A stretch of 14,537 nt of DNA from an uncultured Clostridium sp. GTDB lineage: Bacteria > Bacillota > Clostridia > Lachnospirales > Lachnospiraceae. Of the stretch, positions 6,083 to 12,745 are shown in pieces (within the stretch, counting starts at the first letter, position 1; every line of letters begins with the position of its first letter). Both the position numbers and the translations under genes were made by a program. Location of the stretch: positions 1 through 14,537 of the forward strand of contig URNT01000058.1 in the NCBI GenBank assembly GCA_900549235.1, given 5' to 3'. The notes below the pieces were generated by a model. It did not search any database and was not told the origin of the DNA. It saw nothing but the letters and a program-made list of their open reading frames with translations.

Positions 6083-7651
6083 ATGGATCCTGCCATCACT
6101 ACTTCCCCTCTGGTCATCGACGGCTATGTCCGGCTTTCCAGAGACGATAACAAACGAAATTATTCATCTATCGAAAATCAAAAGAAGATCATCCGCCAGT
6201 ATGCAAGAGAACATAACATGGTCCTCCGGCGCATATACGAGGATGACGGTATTTCTGGCTATTCCTTCGACCGCCCCGCCTTTCAGAGCATGATGGCCCA
6301 TCTAAACGCCATTGATGTAATCGTGGCAAAGGATCTCTCCCGGATCGGCAGGCACAACGCAAAGGTGCTGCTTTTTCTGGAGGAAATGGAGGAGCAGGGC
6401 AAGCGGGTGATCCTGATAGACGATGATTATGACTCCCTTTATTCCGATGATGATATAATCGGCATCAAAACCTGGGACAATGAACGCCACGTAAAAAACA
6501 CCAGCCGCAAGGTAAAACGGATCAAGCAGATGGAGCAGGAAAATGGCACCCTCCTATGCACCCCGCCCTTCGGCTACACCAGACACCCCCTAAACCGGCA
6601 GCTGATCCTGATCGATGAGGAGGCCTCCTCCATCCTGAACCTGGAAAAGGACCTTTACCTGGAAGGAAATGGAATCCGAAGAACCGCCCAGCTGCTCAAC
6701 GAACGGGGCGTTCCCACGCCTACCATGCTGCAGAAGGAACGCTGCGAGGCCCTGGGACTTCCCTATCGCCGCAGGGTTGCCTGCCGCTGGAGCTACGGCA
6801 TGGTAAAGGATACCCTGTTCAATGACTACCACAACGGGATCCTCCGCACCCACAAGCGGGAACGCACCACCATCAATGGCAGGGACAAAAAGGTGCCAAA
6901 AGATCAGCAATATGTATTCCCCGGCCACCATCCCAAAATTTTTGATGACGAAACCATGAAGCTTCTCTATGAGGTCAAAGACAGCAGGCACAAAAGCAGC
7001 TACCGGGGCCAGAGAAAACACACCAATCGTTTCTCCGGCTGCCTCTACTGCAAAGACTGCGGCATGAAGCTGACCGCCATCAACCGTCCTGGCCGCAGTA
7101 AATATTATATCTGCGGCACCTACAATAAAAAAGGAAAAGAGTTCTGCGGACATTCCCACACTGTAAAAGAAGAAGCATTGACAGACGCTCTGATCCACTG
7201 CCTTGTCCTCTGCCGCAGCAGTATGGAGGAGCTGCTTAAGACCCTGGATCTGTCAGCTCTGCAGACCGAGCATTTTACAGCAGCTGACAGCCACAGGCGG
7301 CTCACAGAGGAGCTGGAAGCCCTCAAAAAAGAGCTGAAGCTCCTGGTAGAACAAAAGATCAGAGAAATGACAGCCAATCCCGCCATGAGCGGGATCATCA
7401 GCGAAACCTACACCTCCCTCCAGGCTGAAAAAACAGAGCGGATCTCTGCCATAGAAACTGCACTGGCAGACCTGCCCCAGAGCTCCCCCTCCGACACAGA
7501 CCAGCTTTCTTCTGCTCTTGACCTTCTGGATGAGATCCTGGAAAAAAAGAACCTGACCCGGACAGACATCGAAATCCTTGTAGAAAAAATCCTTGTAGAT
7601 CAGGATGGAAATATCGATCTGTACCTGAAATACGGACTGGAGCGTGTTTGA
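6083..7651 (+). CDS. Large serine recombinase (site-specific integrase of the element)
   Basis: This 522-aa protein should integrate and excise the element through a covalent serine-DNA intermediate. The N-terminal resolvase domain (about 10-145) contains YVRLSRD with Arg17 and nucleophile Ser19, then SIENQ and AKDLSRIGR (82-90). A recombinase domain follows (about 155-300, with PPFGYTRHP and the helix LYLEGNGIRRTAQLLNERGVPTP). The zinc ribbon has CxxC at 323/326 and paired cysteines near 344 and 355. A coiled coil spans about 400-465, and the C-terminal helix ends DLYLKYGLERV. The order and length match the TnpX/TndX-like clostridial recombinases, though it is at the short end. GGAGGT precedes the ATG by 8 nt. 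It is complete, with all catalytic residues seen, so the element may still be active. It stops 21 bp before attR. Confidence 0.95.
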   Translation: MDPAITTSPLVIDGYVRLSRDDNKRNYSSIENQKKIIRQYAREHNMVLRRIYEDDGISGYSFDRPAFQSMMAHLNAIDVIVAKDLSRIGRHNAKVLLFLEEMEEQGKRVILIDDDYDSLYSDDDIIGIKTWDNERHVKNTSRKVKRIKQMEQENGTLLCTPPFGYTRHPLNRQLILIDEEASSILNLEKDLYLEGNGIRRTAQLLNERGVPTPTMLQKERCEALGLPYRRRVACRWSYGMVKDTLFNDYHNGILRTHKRERTTINGRDKKVPKDQQYVFPGHHPKIFDDETMKLLYEVKDSRHKSSYRGQRKHTNRFSGCLYCKDCGMKLTAINRPGRSKYYICGTYNKKGKEFCGHSHTVKEEALTDALIHCLVLCRSSMEELLKTLDLSALQTEHFTAADSHRRLTEELEALKKELKLLVEQKIREMTANPAMSGIISETYTSLQAEKTERISAIETALADLPQSSPSDTDQLSSALDLLDEILEKKNLTRTDIEILVEKILVDQDGNIDLYLKYGLERV

Positions 7652-7672
7652 AAAAGTTCATCATGCTGGGGC

Positions 7673-7685
7673 GGGCCGGGGGTAT
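7673..7685 (+). other. attR: right junction, 13-bp core repeat
   Basis: This is the second copy of GGGCCGGGGGTAT. To its right the frame GGMPQMVFEY continues the SBP family sequence; to its left lies the recombinase 3' end. The upstream arm at 7654-7672 (AAGTT, CATC, TGC, GGG blocks) mirrors, with two small gaps, the arm at 1911-1929 across the circle junction. The distance between the repeats is 5,776 bp, one more than a multiple of three, exactly the shift needed to keep the two SBP halves in frame after excision. Confidence 0.85.
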
Positions 7686-8247
7686 GCCTCAGATGGTCTT
7701 TGAATATATCCTGAAAAAACACGGCCTGGATCCCAAAAATGACCTGACCATCGACCAGAGTATTAACTTCGGCCTGACCGCCGCCGCCTTTACCAGCAGC
7801 CCTGCAGACTACACCGTAGAATTTGAGCCCTTCGCCACCACCCTTGAGGAAGAAGGAAACGGTTATGTGGTCGCTTCCCTGGGCACCGAATCCGGCTATG
7901 TGCCCTACACCGCCTATTCCGCCAGAAAAAGCTTCATCGAAGCCAACCCCCAGCTGATCCAGCAGTTTACCAATGCCATCCAGAAAGGCATCGACTATGT
8001 AAACTCCCACACCGCCCAAGAAATCGCCCAGACCATACAGCCCCAGTTCAAGGAAACCTCCCCCGAGCGCCTGGCCGTGATCGTAGAGCGCTACAAGGAT
8101 CAGGATACCTGGAAGGAAGATACCGTCTTTGAAAAAGAAAGCTTTGAGCTTCTGGAAAATATACTGGAAGAAGCCGGAGAACTGGACCAGCGTGTCCCAT
8201 ATGAGGAGCTGGTAACCACTGAATTTTCGCGGGAAGCGGCAAAATAG
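7684..8247 (+). pseudogene. 3' half of the interrupted ABC transporter substrate-binding protein
   Basis: Positions 7684-8247 encode the last 187 residues of the SBP, starting at MPQMVFEYILKKHGLDPKNDLTID. They form the second lobe and C-terminal helices (GYVVASLG, VPYTAYSARKSFIEANPQLIQQF, NAIQKGIDYVNS), with a stop at 8245-8247. No signal peptide or promoter is attached. In the integrated state the frame opens from a TTG at 7648 that overlaps the recombinase TGA, and from an ATG at 7663. A GGAG lies 5 nt before that TTG, so some cytoplasmic fragment might be made by coupling, but it could not be exported. Joined to codons 1-146 it gives a 333-aa protein of normal family length with no internal stop, so this is an interrupted rather than a decayed gene. 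Confidence 0.9.
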
Positions 8248-8257
8248 ATAAAATATG

Positions 8258-8288
8258 CCCCGGAGCCCTGACAGCCCCGGGGATTTTT
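8258..8288 (+). terminator. Intrinsic terminator of the SBP gene
   Basis: CCCCGGAGC (8258-8266) pairs with GCCCCGGGG (8274-8282) with one mismatch and a 7-nt loop, followed by ATTTTTG (T5 at 8284-8288). It lies 11 bp beyond the SBP stop. An intact terminator here, with a promoter-side signal at 1444, fits a monocistronic SBP gene split by the element. Confidence 0.85.
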
Positions 8289-8309
8289 GTTGTAGATTAA
8301 GAGCTCCGT

Positions 8310-8330
8310 AAAAATGCCACGGCCGGCACC
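8310..8330 (-). terminator. Weak candidate terminator of the rlmD-like gene
   Basis: Read on the minus strand, TGCC and GGCA (complements of 8325-8328 and 8315-8318) form a short stem extended by G-T pairs, followed by TTTTT (complement of 8310-8314). A 7-bp outer repeat (AAGAGCT at 8299-8305, AGCTCTT at 8342-8348) encloses it. The stem is short, so the call is tentative. Confidence 0.4.
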
Positions 8331-8346
8331 ACTTTCACTCCAGCTC

Positions 8347-9762
8347 TTATATGATTTCCTTTCTCTTTAAAAGGCACACCGTCTCAATCCCGCTGGTGCA
8401 GGGGAACATATCCACCAGGCTCACCTTCTCCACCTGATAGCCCCTCTCCTGAAGCACCACCAGATCCCGTGTCAGGCTGGTAGGCTTGCAGGACACATAT
8501 ACCATGCGGTCTACACCAAAATCAATAATCTTTCCAAGAGCCTTCGGATGGATCCCATCACGCGGCGGGTCCACCACGATCAGATCCGGCTTATCCTCTA
8601 GGCTGTCTATTACCTTCAGCACATCTCCTGCCAGAAACTCACAGTTTTCCAGGCCATTTAACCGGGCATTGATCCTGGCGGCCTCTACGGCCTCCTCTAC
8701 GATCTCCACTCCTACAACCTTCTTTGCCACAGACGCCAGGATCTGGGCAATGGTTCCGGTGCCGCTGTAAAGGTCAAATACCACCTTATCCTTCGTATCC
8801 CCGATATAGCTGCGGGCCGTCTCATACAGCACCTCCGCTCCCAGAGAATTGGTCTGAAAGAAGGAAAATGGGCTGATCCTGAACCTGAGCCCCAAAAGCT
8901 CCTCATAAAAATAATCCTGCCCGTAAAGCACCCTGGTTCCGTCATCCCGCACTGCATCTGCCAGCGTGTCATTTTTCGTATGAAGAATACCGGCGCAGGT
9001 CCCCTCCAGAGGAAGGGAAAGAAGCCTGTCCTTCCACACCTCAAGAAGCTCTGCCTCCTCCTCACAGCTGATCTCCCGTCCTTCTCCCGTCAGATATTCC
9101 CTCTGGGTACTGGTTACCAGATCCACCAGGATCTCTCCGGTCTTTACTGCCCTGCGGACCAGCAGATGGCGCAGATAGCCCTTATGCTGGAGCTTTTTGT
9201 AAAATGCAGTTCCAAGCTCCTCAAAATAATCCCTGGTGGCAGTGAGGATCCGGCAGAAATCCGGATGCACGATCTGGCAGTGAGGCGTTGTCACAATATC
9301 ATAAAAGCTCCCCCGTTTGTGCATCCCTAAAGCCAGAGGCCCGTCCTTTACCTCATCTCCAAAGGAAAATTCCATTTTGTTGCGGTAGCCCCGGTCTATG
9401 GGACTGGCCTTGATGCCCTGAAATTCATAGGTTCCTGGACATACCACCCCATCTAAGAGGCCCTTAACCTGTCCCTCCTTGATCTTTAGCTGCTCCTCAT
9501 AGGGAAGCCCCTGATACAGGCAGCCGCCGCAGTTTACACTGTGAGAGCAGGCCTCATCCGGCTTTTCAAGAGGCGCGTGCTCTAACACTGTAAGAAGGCG
9601 GCCCTCACACCTTCCCTTTCTCCGTTTGGTCAGCACACCCTGTATTTTCTGCCCGGGAAGGGCATTTTTCACTGTAATCCGCTCACCCTCCACTGTTATA
9701 ATCCCTTTATTTGGAAAATCGATCCGTTCTACGATTCCTTCAAATGTATCGCCTTTTTTCAT
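8347..9762 (-). CDS. rlmD: 23S rRNA (uracil-C5)-methyltransferase, RlmD/RlmCD-like (TrmA/RumA family)
   Basis: This 471-aa cytosolic enzyme should methylate C5 of uridine in 23S rRNA using S-adenosylmethionine. An N-terminal TRAM domain (about 1-60) is followed by a 4Fe-4S ligand set, Cys72, Cys78, Cys81 and Cys162. The SAM-binding motif is FDLYSGTGTI (329-338), the base-binding motif is VVDPPRDGIHP (397-406), and the catalytic Cys425 sits in YVSCKPTSLTRDL. In Gram-positive bacteria one such enzyme can methylate both U747 and U1939 (RlmCD), so the exact position is not certain. The ATG at 9760-9762 has AAGGAG 7 nt upstream and gives the family length; an upstream extension of 28 codons crosses the promoter. 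It is preceded by a good promoter at 9815-9843. Confidence 0.92.
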   Translation of the reverse strand: MKKGDTFEGIVERIDFPNKGIITVEGERITVKNALPGQKIQGVLTKRRKGRCEGRLLTVLEHAPLEKPDEACSHSVNCGGCLYQGLPYEEQLKIKEGQVKGLLDGVVCPGTYEFQGIKASPIDRGYRNKMEFSFGDEVKDGPLALGMHKRGSFYDIVTTPHCQIVHPDFCRILTATRDYFEELGTAFYKKLQHKGYLRHLLVRRAVKTGEILVDLVTSTQREYLTGEGREISCEEEAELLEVWKDRLLSLPLEGTCAGILHTKNDTLADAVRDDGTRVLYGQDYFYEELLGLRFRISPFSFFQTNSLGAEVLYETARSYIGDTKDKVVFDLYSGTGTIAQILASVAKKVVGVEIVEEAVEAARINARLNGLENCEFLAGDVLKVIDSLEDKPDLIVVDPPRDGIHPKALGKIIDFGVDRMVYVSCKPTSLTRDLVVLQERGYQVEKVSLVDMFPCTSGIETVCLLKRKEII

Positions 9763-9792
9763 TCCTGTTCTCCTTCGATTCCTTATCTCATA

Positions 9793-9806
9793 CCTGCAGC
9801 TGCAGG
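9793..9806. repeat. Perfect 14-bp palindrome just after the rlmD promoter
   Basis: CCTGCAGCTGCAGG (9793-9806) is a perfect palindrome with no spacer. It sits immediately downstream of the predicted start site of the rlmD-like gene (about 9808, minus strand), so it would lie in the first bases of the mRNA. It could be a repressor site or a 5' stem. Confidence 0.55.
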
Positions 9807-9814
9807 ACAACTGT

Positions 9815-9843
9815 ATTTTATCATAAAACCGGCGTCTGTCCAA
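9815..9843 (-). promoter_or_regulatory. Sigma-A-type promoter of the rlmD-like gene
   Basis: The minus strand has TTGGAC (complement of 9838-9843), a 17-bp spacer ending TGA, and TAAAAT (complement of 9815-9820). The leader would be about 45 nt. The -35 abuts the T-run of the upstream gene's terminator at 9844-9850. Confidence 0.7.
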
Positions 9844-9874
9844 CAAAAAAGAGTACCACTCTCAAGCAGTACCC
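9844..9874 (-). terminator. Intrinsic terminator of the small membrane-protein gene
   Basis: On the minus strand a 10-bp stem (complement of 9865-9874 with 9851-9860, three G-U pairs) closes a 4-nt loop and is followed by TTTTTT (complement of 9845-9850). It lies 26 bp after the stop of the minus-strand gene at 9900. Confidence 0.7.
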
Positions 9875-9899
9875 CTTTTCGTCCGTATTCTGTCCGGTT

Positions 9900-10220
9900 T
9901 TATTCCGCCTTTTCCTCAGCCTTCTTTACAACCGGCTCATCGTCCTCAAAGAAATCGTCGTCGAAATCATCGTCAAAATCGTCCTCAAAGTCCTCCAGGT
10001 AATCCGGTGTAAAGAAACGGTATACCGCATAGGCGATCCCTGCCACTGCCGCTACTGCGCCGATGATGGCCAGCACCCACAGGATGCAGTTTCTCTTTCT
10101 CTCGTCTTCTTCTCTCTTGTGAAGGAGCTCGCTGATCCTGCTGCTGTTCATCAGTTCTTCCACACGTCCCAGAGCCTCTCTTCCCATGGCATCGAATTTG
10201 TCTCTGTCAAATCGGTTCAT
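9900..10220 (-). CDS. Small single-pass membrane protein with an acidic repetitive tail, unknown function
   Basis: This 106-aa protein has a charged cytoplasmic N-terminal region of about 44 residues and one hydrophobic segment at about 45-68 (ILWVLAIIGAVAAVAGIAYAV). An extremely acidic segment (about 74-95) contains three DDF-type repeats (FEDDFDDDFDDDFFEDDE), then a lysine/glutamate end. I do not recognise a named family, although small proteins of this build are common in Lachnospiraceae. The ATG at 10218-10220 was chosen; a GTG three codons upstream lies too close to the AAAGGA site. A TGA-TATAAT extended -10 (complement of 10262-10270) lies about 40 bp upstream and a terminator follows, so it is probably monocistronic. 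Confidence 0.8.
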   Translation of the reverse strand: MNRFDRDKFDAMGREALGRVEELMNSSRISELLHKREEDERKRNCILWVLAIIGAVAAVAGIAYAVYRFFTPDYLEDFEDDFDDDFDDDFFEDDEPVVKKAEEKAE

Positions 10221-10261
10221 ATTCCCCACACATCCTTTCTCAAATGTTTCTCCATGTTCCT

Positions 10262-10270
10262 ATTATATCA
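10262..10270 (-). promoter_or_regulatory. Extended -10 of the small membrane-protein gene
   Basis: The minus strand reads TGATATAAT about 42 bp before the ATG at 10220. The -35 position reads AGTAAA, which is poor, so the TGn extension would carry the promoter. Confidence 0.45.
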
Positions 10271-10277
10271 TGCCAGA

Positions 10278-10302
10278 GGGATATTTACTATCCCATTTTT
10301 TT
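10278..10302 (+). terminator. Terminator-like hairpin in plus orientation between pcrA and the small membrane-protein gene
   Basis: GGGATA (10278-10283) and TATCCC (10289-10294) with a 5-nt loop are followed by A and seven T on the plus strand. Both flanking genes run on the minus strand, so this would act only on antisense transcripts. The stem is short and AT-containing. Confidence 0.35.
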
Positions 10303-10321
10303 CTTTCTGTATTTTAAATCC

Positions 10322-12604
10322 CTACAGCTTTTCCATATTGGCAAAGGAAGCCATCATCTTCCGTTTTCCCCTCTGGTCAAACTCTACCGTCACCTCATAA
10401 TCCCTGGGCTCATCCTTAATCTCAAGAACCGTTCCCTCACCGAAGCGGTCGTGTCTCACACGGTCTCCCACTTTGTAGGGAAGAACAGCCGCCTTCTGTA
10501 CGGCAAAGGTCTTTCCAAAGGCTGGCTTCGAGGCGCCTGCAGGCGTCCCTGACTTGGAGGCGTAAGCATTGAATCCCTTTCCAAAGCTGCTTCCGTAAGC
10601 GGGGCTGGCACCGGAAGGACGGTTCCAGGGAAGCTCATCCTCCTGGCTCCCCCGTTTCACGCTGCCAAGAACCGGCTCCAGGCGGCTCTCCTCCAAAAGC
10701 CCGCCCGGGATCTCCTCCAGAAAGCGGCTGGGCTTGCTGTAGCGCGTCTCTCCATTGGTCATCCGCTGTCTTGCCGCCGTAATCACCAGCTCCTTTTTCG
10801 CCCTTGTAATACCTACATAGCAGAGCCTCCGCTCCTCCTCCAGATCCGTCCTGTCATCGGAGCAGATTGACATCATGCTGGGAAACAGGCCGTCCTCAAG
10901 ACCGGCCAGATATACCTTGGGGAACTCCAGCCCCTTGGCGCTGTGAAGGGTCATAAGGGTCACCCGTTCCTCCGAATCATCCATCCGGTCCACATCCGCC
11001 ACCAGGGCCACCTGCTCTAAAAACTCGTCCAGAGTGGGATGCTCGCTCTCATCCTCATAGCTTACTGCCTTGTTGATCAGCTCCTGGATATTTTCAAGGC
11101 GGGTCTCTGCCTCAACCTCGCCTTCCTCCTCCAGCTCCTGACGGTATCCGGTCTCGTCCAGGATCCCCTCGATCAGATCCTGGATGGAATATTCCTCAGA
11201 AGCCGCCATGGCCCGGAAGCTTTCCACCTGAGCCGTAAACCGGCTGATCTTCTCCGCCGCCTTTCCGATCCCAGGCACCATCCTGGCCTCTTTTAAGGCT
11301 CCGTAAAGGCTCATGCCGTGTTCAGAGGCAAATACCGTCACCTTTCCCATAGTCGTGGCCCCGATGCCCCTCTTTGGCACGTTGACGATTCTTAAAACAG
11401 ACAGGTCATCCACGCCGTTTGCAATAGTCTTAAGATAAGCCAGGATGTCCTTGATCTCTTTTCTCTGATAGAAGTTCACCCCTCCCACCAGCCGGTAGGG
11501 CACATTGTAAAAAATGCACCGCTCCTCGATCAGACGGGACTGGGCATTGGTCCTGTAAAGGACTGCCTGATCCTGGAAGGAATATCCGCAGTCCCGCAGC
11601 TGTCTGGCGATAAAATCCGCCTCATCCCTTGCGGTGTCAAACTGCTTAAAGAGGATCTTGTCCCCTTCCCCGTTGGCCGTCCACAGCGTCTTGTCTTTCC
11701 TTCCCCAGTTGTGGCGGATCACTCCGTTTGCCGCGTCCAGAATCGTCTGGGTGGAACGGTAATTCTGCTCCAGCTTAATCACCTTTGCCCCCGGAAATGC
11801 CTCCTCAAAGCTTAAGATATTTTCAATATCCGCCCCTCTGAACCGATAGATGGACTGGTCATCATCTCCCACCACGCACAGGTTCCGGTACTTGGAAGCC
11901 AGAAGGCTCACCAGCTTAAACTGGGCCTTATTGGTATCCTGGTACTCGTCCACCATAATATAGCGGAACCGCTCCTGATAATAGTCAAGAACCTGGGGGC
12001 AGCTTTCAAACAGCTCCACCGTCTTTACAATGAGATCATCAAAATCCAGGGCATTGTTCTTTTTTAACTGCTTCTGGTATTCCCGGTAGATCTCTCCCGT
12101 CTTTTTCTGCCGGTAGTCGTCCCCGGCCTCTAACAGAAACTGCTCCGGGCTGATCAGCTTATCCTTGGCCGAGGAGATCACCGACAGGACACTCCTCTCC
12201 TTATACTGCTTCGTGTCTATGTTCATGGCCTTAAAGACCTGCCGCATCAGGGTCTTCTGGTCATCTCCGTCATAGATGGAAAAGCTGGTGGTAAAGCCCA
12301 GAGACTCAATATGCCGCCTTAAGATTCTGACACAGGAGGAGTGAAAGGTGCTGACCCAGATGCTTTCCGCGCCAAAGCCTACCAGCTGGTCCACTCTCTC
12401 CCTCATCTCCCCTGCCGCCTTATTTGTAAATGTGATGGCCATGATATTCCATGGGTTCACCTGCTTTTCCTCAATCAGATACGCTACCCTGTGGGTCAGC
12501 ACACGGGTCTTTCCCGAACCCGCTCCCGCCAGGATCAGGAGGGGGCCCTCTGTGTGAAGCACTGCCTCCTTCTGCATCGGATTCAATGTATCATAAATAC
12601 TCAT
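10322..12604 (-). CDS. pcrA: ATP-dependent DNA helicase PcrA (UvrD/Rep family)
   Basis: This 760-aa superfamily 1A 3'-5' DNA helicase acts in DNA repair and in clearing replication and transcription conflicts. The order of motifs is complete: LNPMQKEAV (Q motif), GAGSGKT (Walker A, 27-33), TFTNKAAGEM (Ia), MVDEYQDT (Walker B), GDDDQSIYRFRGAD (III), QNYRS (IV), TLHSAKGLEFPKV (V) and VGITRAKKEL (VI). The C-terminal KVGDRVRHDRFGEGTV segment is the Tudor-like domain of PcrA that contacts RNA polymerase. The ATG at 12602-12604 (MSIYDTLN) is chosen over upstream ATGs because the predicted transcript starts near 12627, leaving a GGAAGG ribosome site just before it; an ATG at 12622 would have almost no leader. 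It is divergent from the DUF1836 gene. Confidence 0.95.
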   Translation of the reverse strand: MSIYDTLNPMQKEAVLHTEGPLLILAGAGSGKTRVLTHRVAYLIEEKQVNPWNIMAITFTNKAAGEMRERVDQLVGFGAESIWVSTFHSSCVRILRRHIESLGFTTSFSIYDGDDQKTLMRQVFKAMNIDTKQYKERSVLSVISSAKDKLISPEQFLLEAGDDYRQKKTGEIYREYQKQLKKNNALDFDDLIVKTVELFESCPQVLDYYQERFRYIMVDEYQDTNKAQFKLVSLLASKYRNLCVVGDDDQSIYRFRGADIENILSFEEAFPGAKVIKLEQNYRSTQTILDAANGVIRHNWGRKDKTLWTANGEGDKILFKQFDTARDEADFIARQLRDCGYSFQDQAVLYRTNAQSRLIEERCIFYNVPYRLVGGVNFYQRKEIKDILAYLKTIANGVDDLSVLRIVNVPKRGIGATTMGKVTVFASEHGMSLYGALKEARMVPGIGKAAEKISRFTAQVESFRAMAASEEYSIQDLIEGILDETGYRQELEEEGEVEAETRLENIQELINKAVSYEDESEHPTLDEFLEQVALVADVDRMDDSEERVTLMTLHSAKGLEFPKVYLAGLEDGLFPSMMSICSDDRTDLEEERRLCYVGITRAKKELVITAARQRMTNGETRYSKPSRFLEEIPGGLLEESRLEPVLGSVKRGSQEDELPWNRPSGASPAYGSSFGKGFNAYASKSGTPAGASKPAFGKTFAVQKAAVLPYKVGDRVRHDRFGEGTVLEIKDEPRDYEVTVEFDQRGKRKMMASFANMEKL

Positions 12605-12633
12605 TCCATTACCGCCTTCCATATTGTCTCCAA

Positions 12634-12662
12634 AGTATAACATACTATGCTGCGCCTGTAAA
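12634..12662 (-). promoter_or_regulatory. Sigma-A-type promoter of pcrA
   Basis: The minus strand has TTTACA (complement of 12657-12662), a 17-bp spacer and TATACT (complement of 12634-12639). It decides the pcrA start: initiation near 12627 leaves a leader of about 23 nt for the ATG at 12604. Confidence 0.7.
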
Positions 12663-12663
12663 T

Positions 12664-12693
12664 AAACCATATGTTTTTCTTGTCATATGGTTT
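12664..12693. promoter_or_regulatory. Perfect 10-bp inverted repeat between divergent pcrA and DUF1836 promoters, candidate operator
   Basis: AAACCATATG (12664-12673) and CATATGGTTT (12684-12693) are perfect inverted arms separated by 10 bp, so the half-site centres are about two helical turns apart. The right arm overlaps the -35 of the DUF1836 promoter, and the left arm lies 2 bp from the pcrA -35. This fits an operator for a dimeric or tetrameric regulator, possibly the DUF1836 protein itself. Confidence 0.65.
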
Positions 12694-12708
12694 TCAATAC
12701 TATATAAT
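12680..12708 (+). promoter_or_regulatory. Sigma-A-type promoter of the DUF1836 gene
   Basis: TTGTCA (12680-12685), a 17-bp spacer and TATAAT (12703-12708) are close to consensus. Initiation would be near 12715, about 30 bp before the ATG. The -35 is inside the inverted repeat at 12664-12693. Confidence 0.8.
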
Positions 12709-12745
12709 AGAGACAGTAATGTGATAAGAAAACCGAGGTGACAAT

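Larger units (their letters stand above)
1903..7678 (+). mobile_element. 5,776-bp serine-recombinase integrative element inserted in an SBP gene
   Basis: The element is delimited by the 13-bp direct repeats at 1897-1909 and 7673-7685. The limits given here assume crossover at the GG in the middle of the repeat. Deleting it restores a 333-aa in-frame SBP. It contains seven genes: a RibD-C/DHFR-fold protein, a presumed anti-sigma protein, a sigma factor and an iron-containing alcohol dehydrogenase on the minus strand, then MerR, a 59-aa protein and a large serine recombinase on the plus strand. The recombinase ends 21 bp before the right repeat, and the reductase ends 25 bp after the left repeat. 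No relaxase, replication, conjugation or DDE transposase gene was found, so it resembles a minimal site-specific island rather than a conjugative transposon. The sigma/anti-sigma segment looks more AT-rich than the rest, hinting at a composite origin. Confidence 0.88.

Noticed and set aside
1903..7678. A composite transposon, IS element or prophage
   Set aside because: There are no terminal inverted repeats with a DDE transposase, no IS copies at the ends and no phage structural or lysis genes; the ends are direct repeats next to a serine recombinase.
9950..9998. A CRISPR-like or tandem repeat array
   Set aside because: The short TCGTC/AAATC periodicity is simply the coding of the Asp/Phe repeats of the acidic tail in the small membrane protein.
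12622..12670. PcrA start at upstream ATG codons
   Set aside because: The predicted promoter (12634-12662) places transcription start near 12627, so upstream starts would be untranscribed or leaderless; the MSIYDTLN start is retained.
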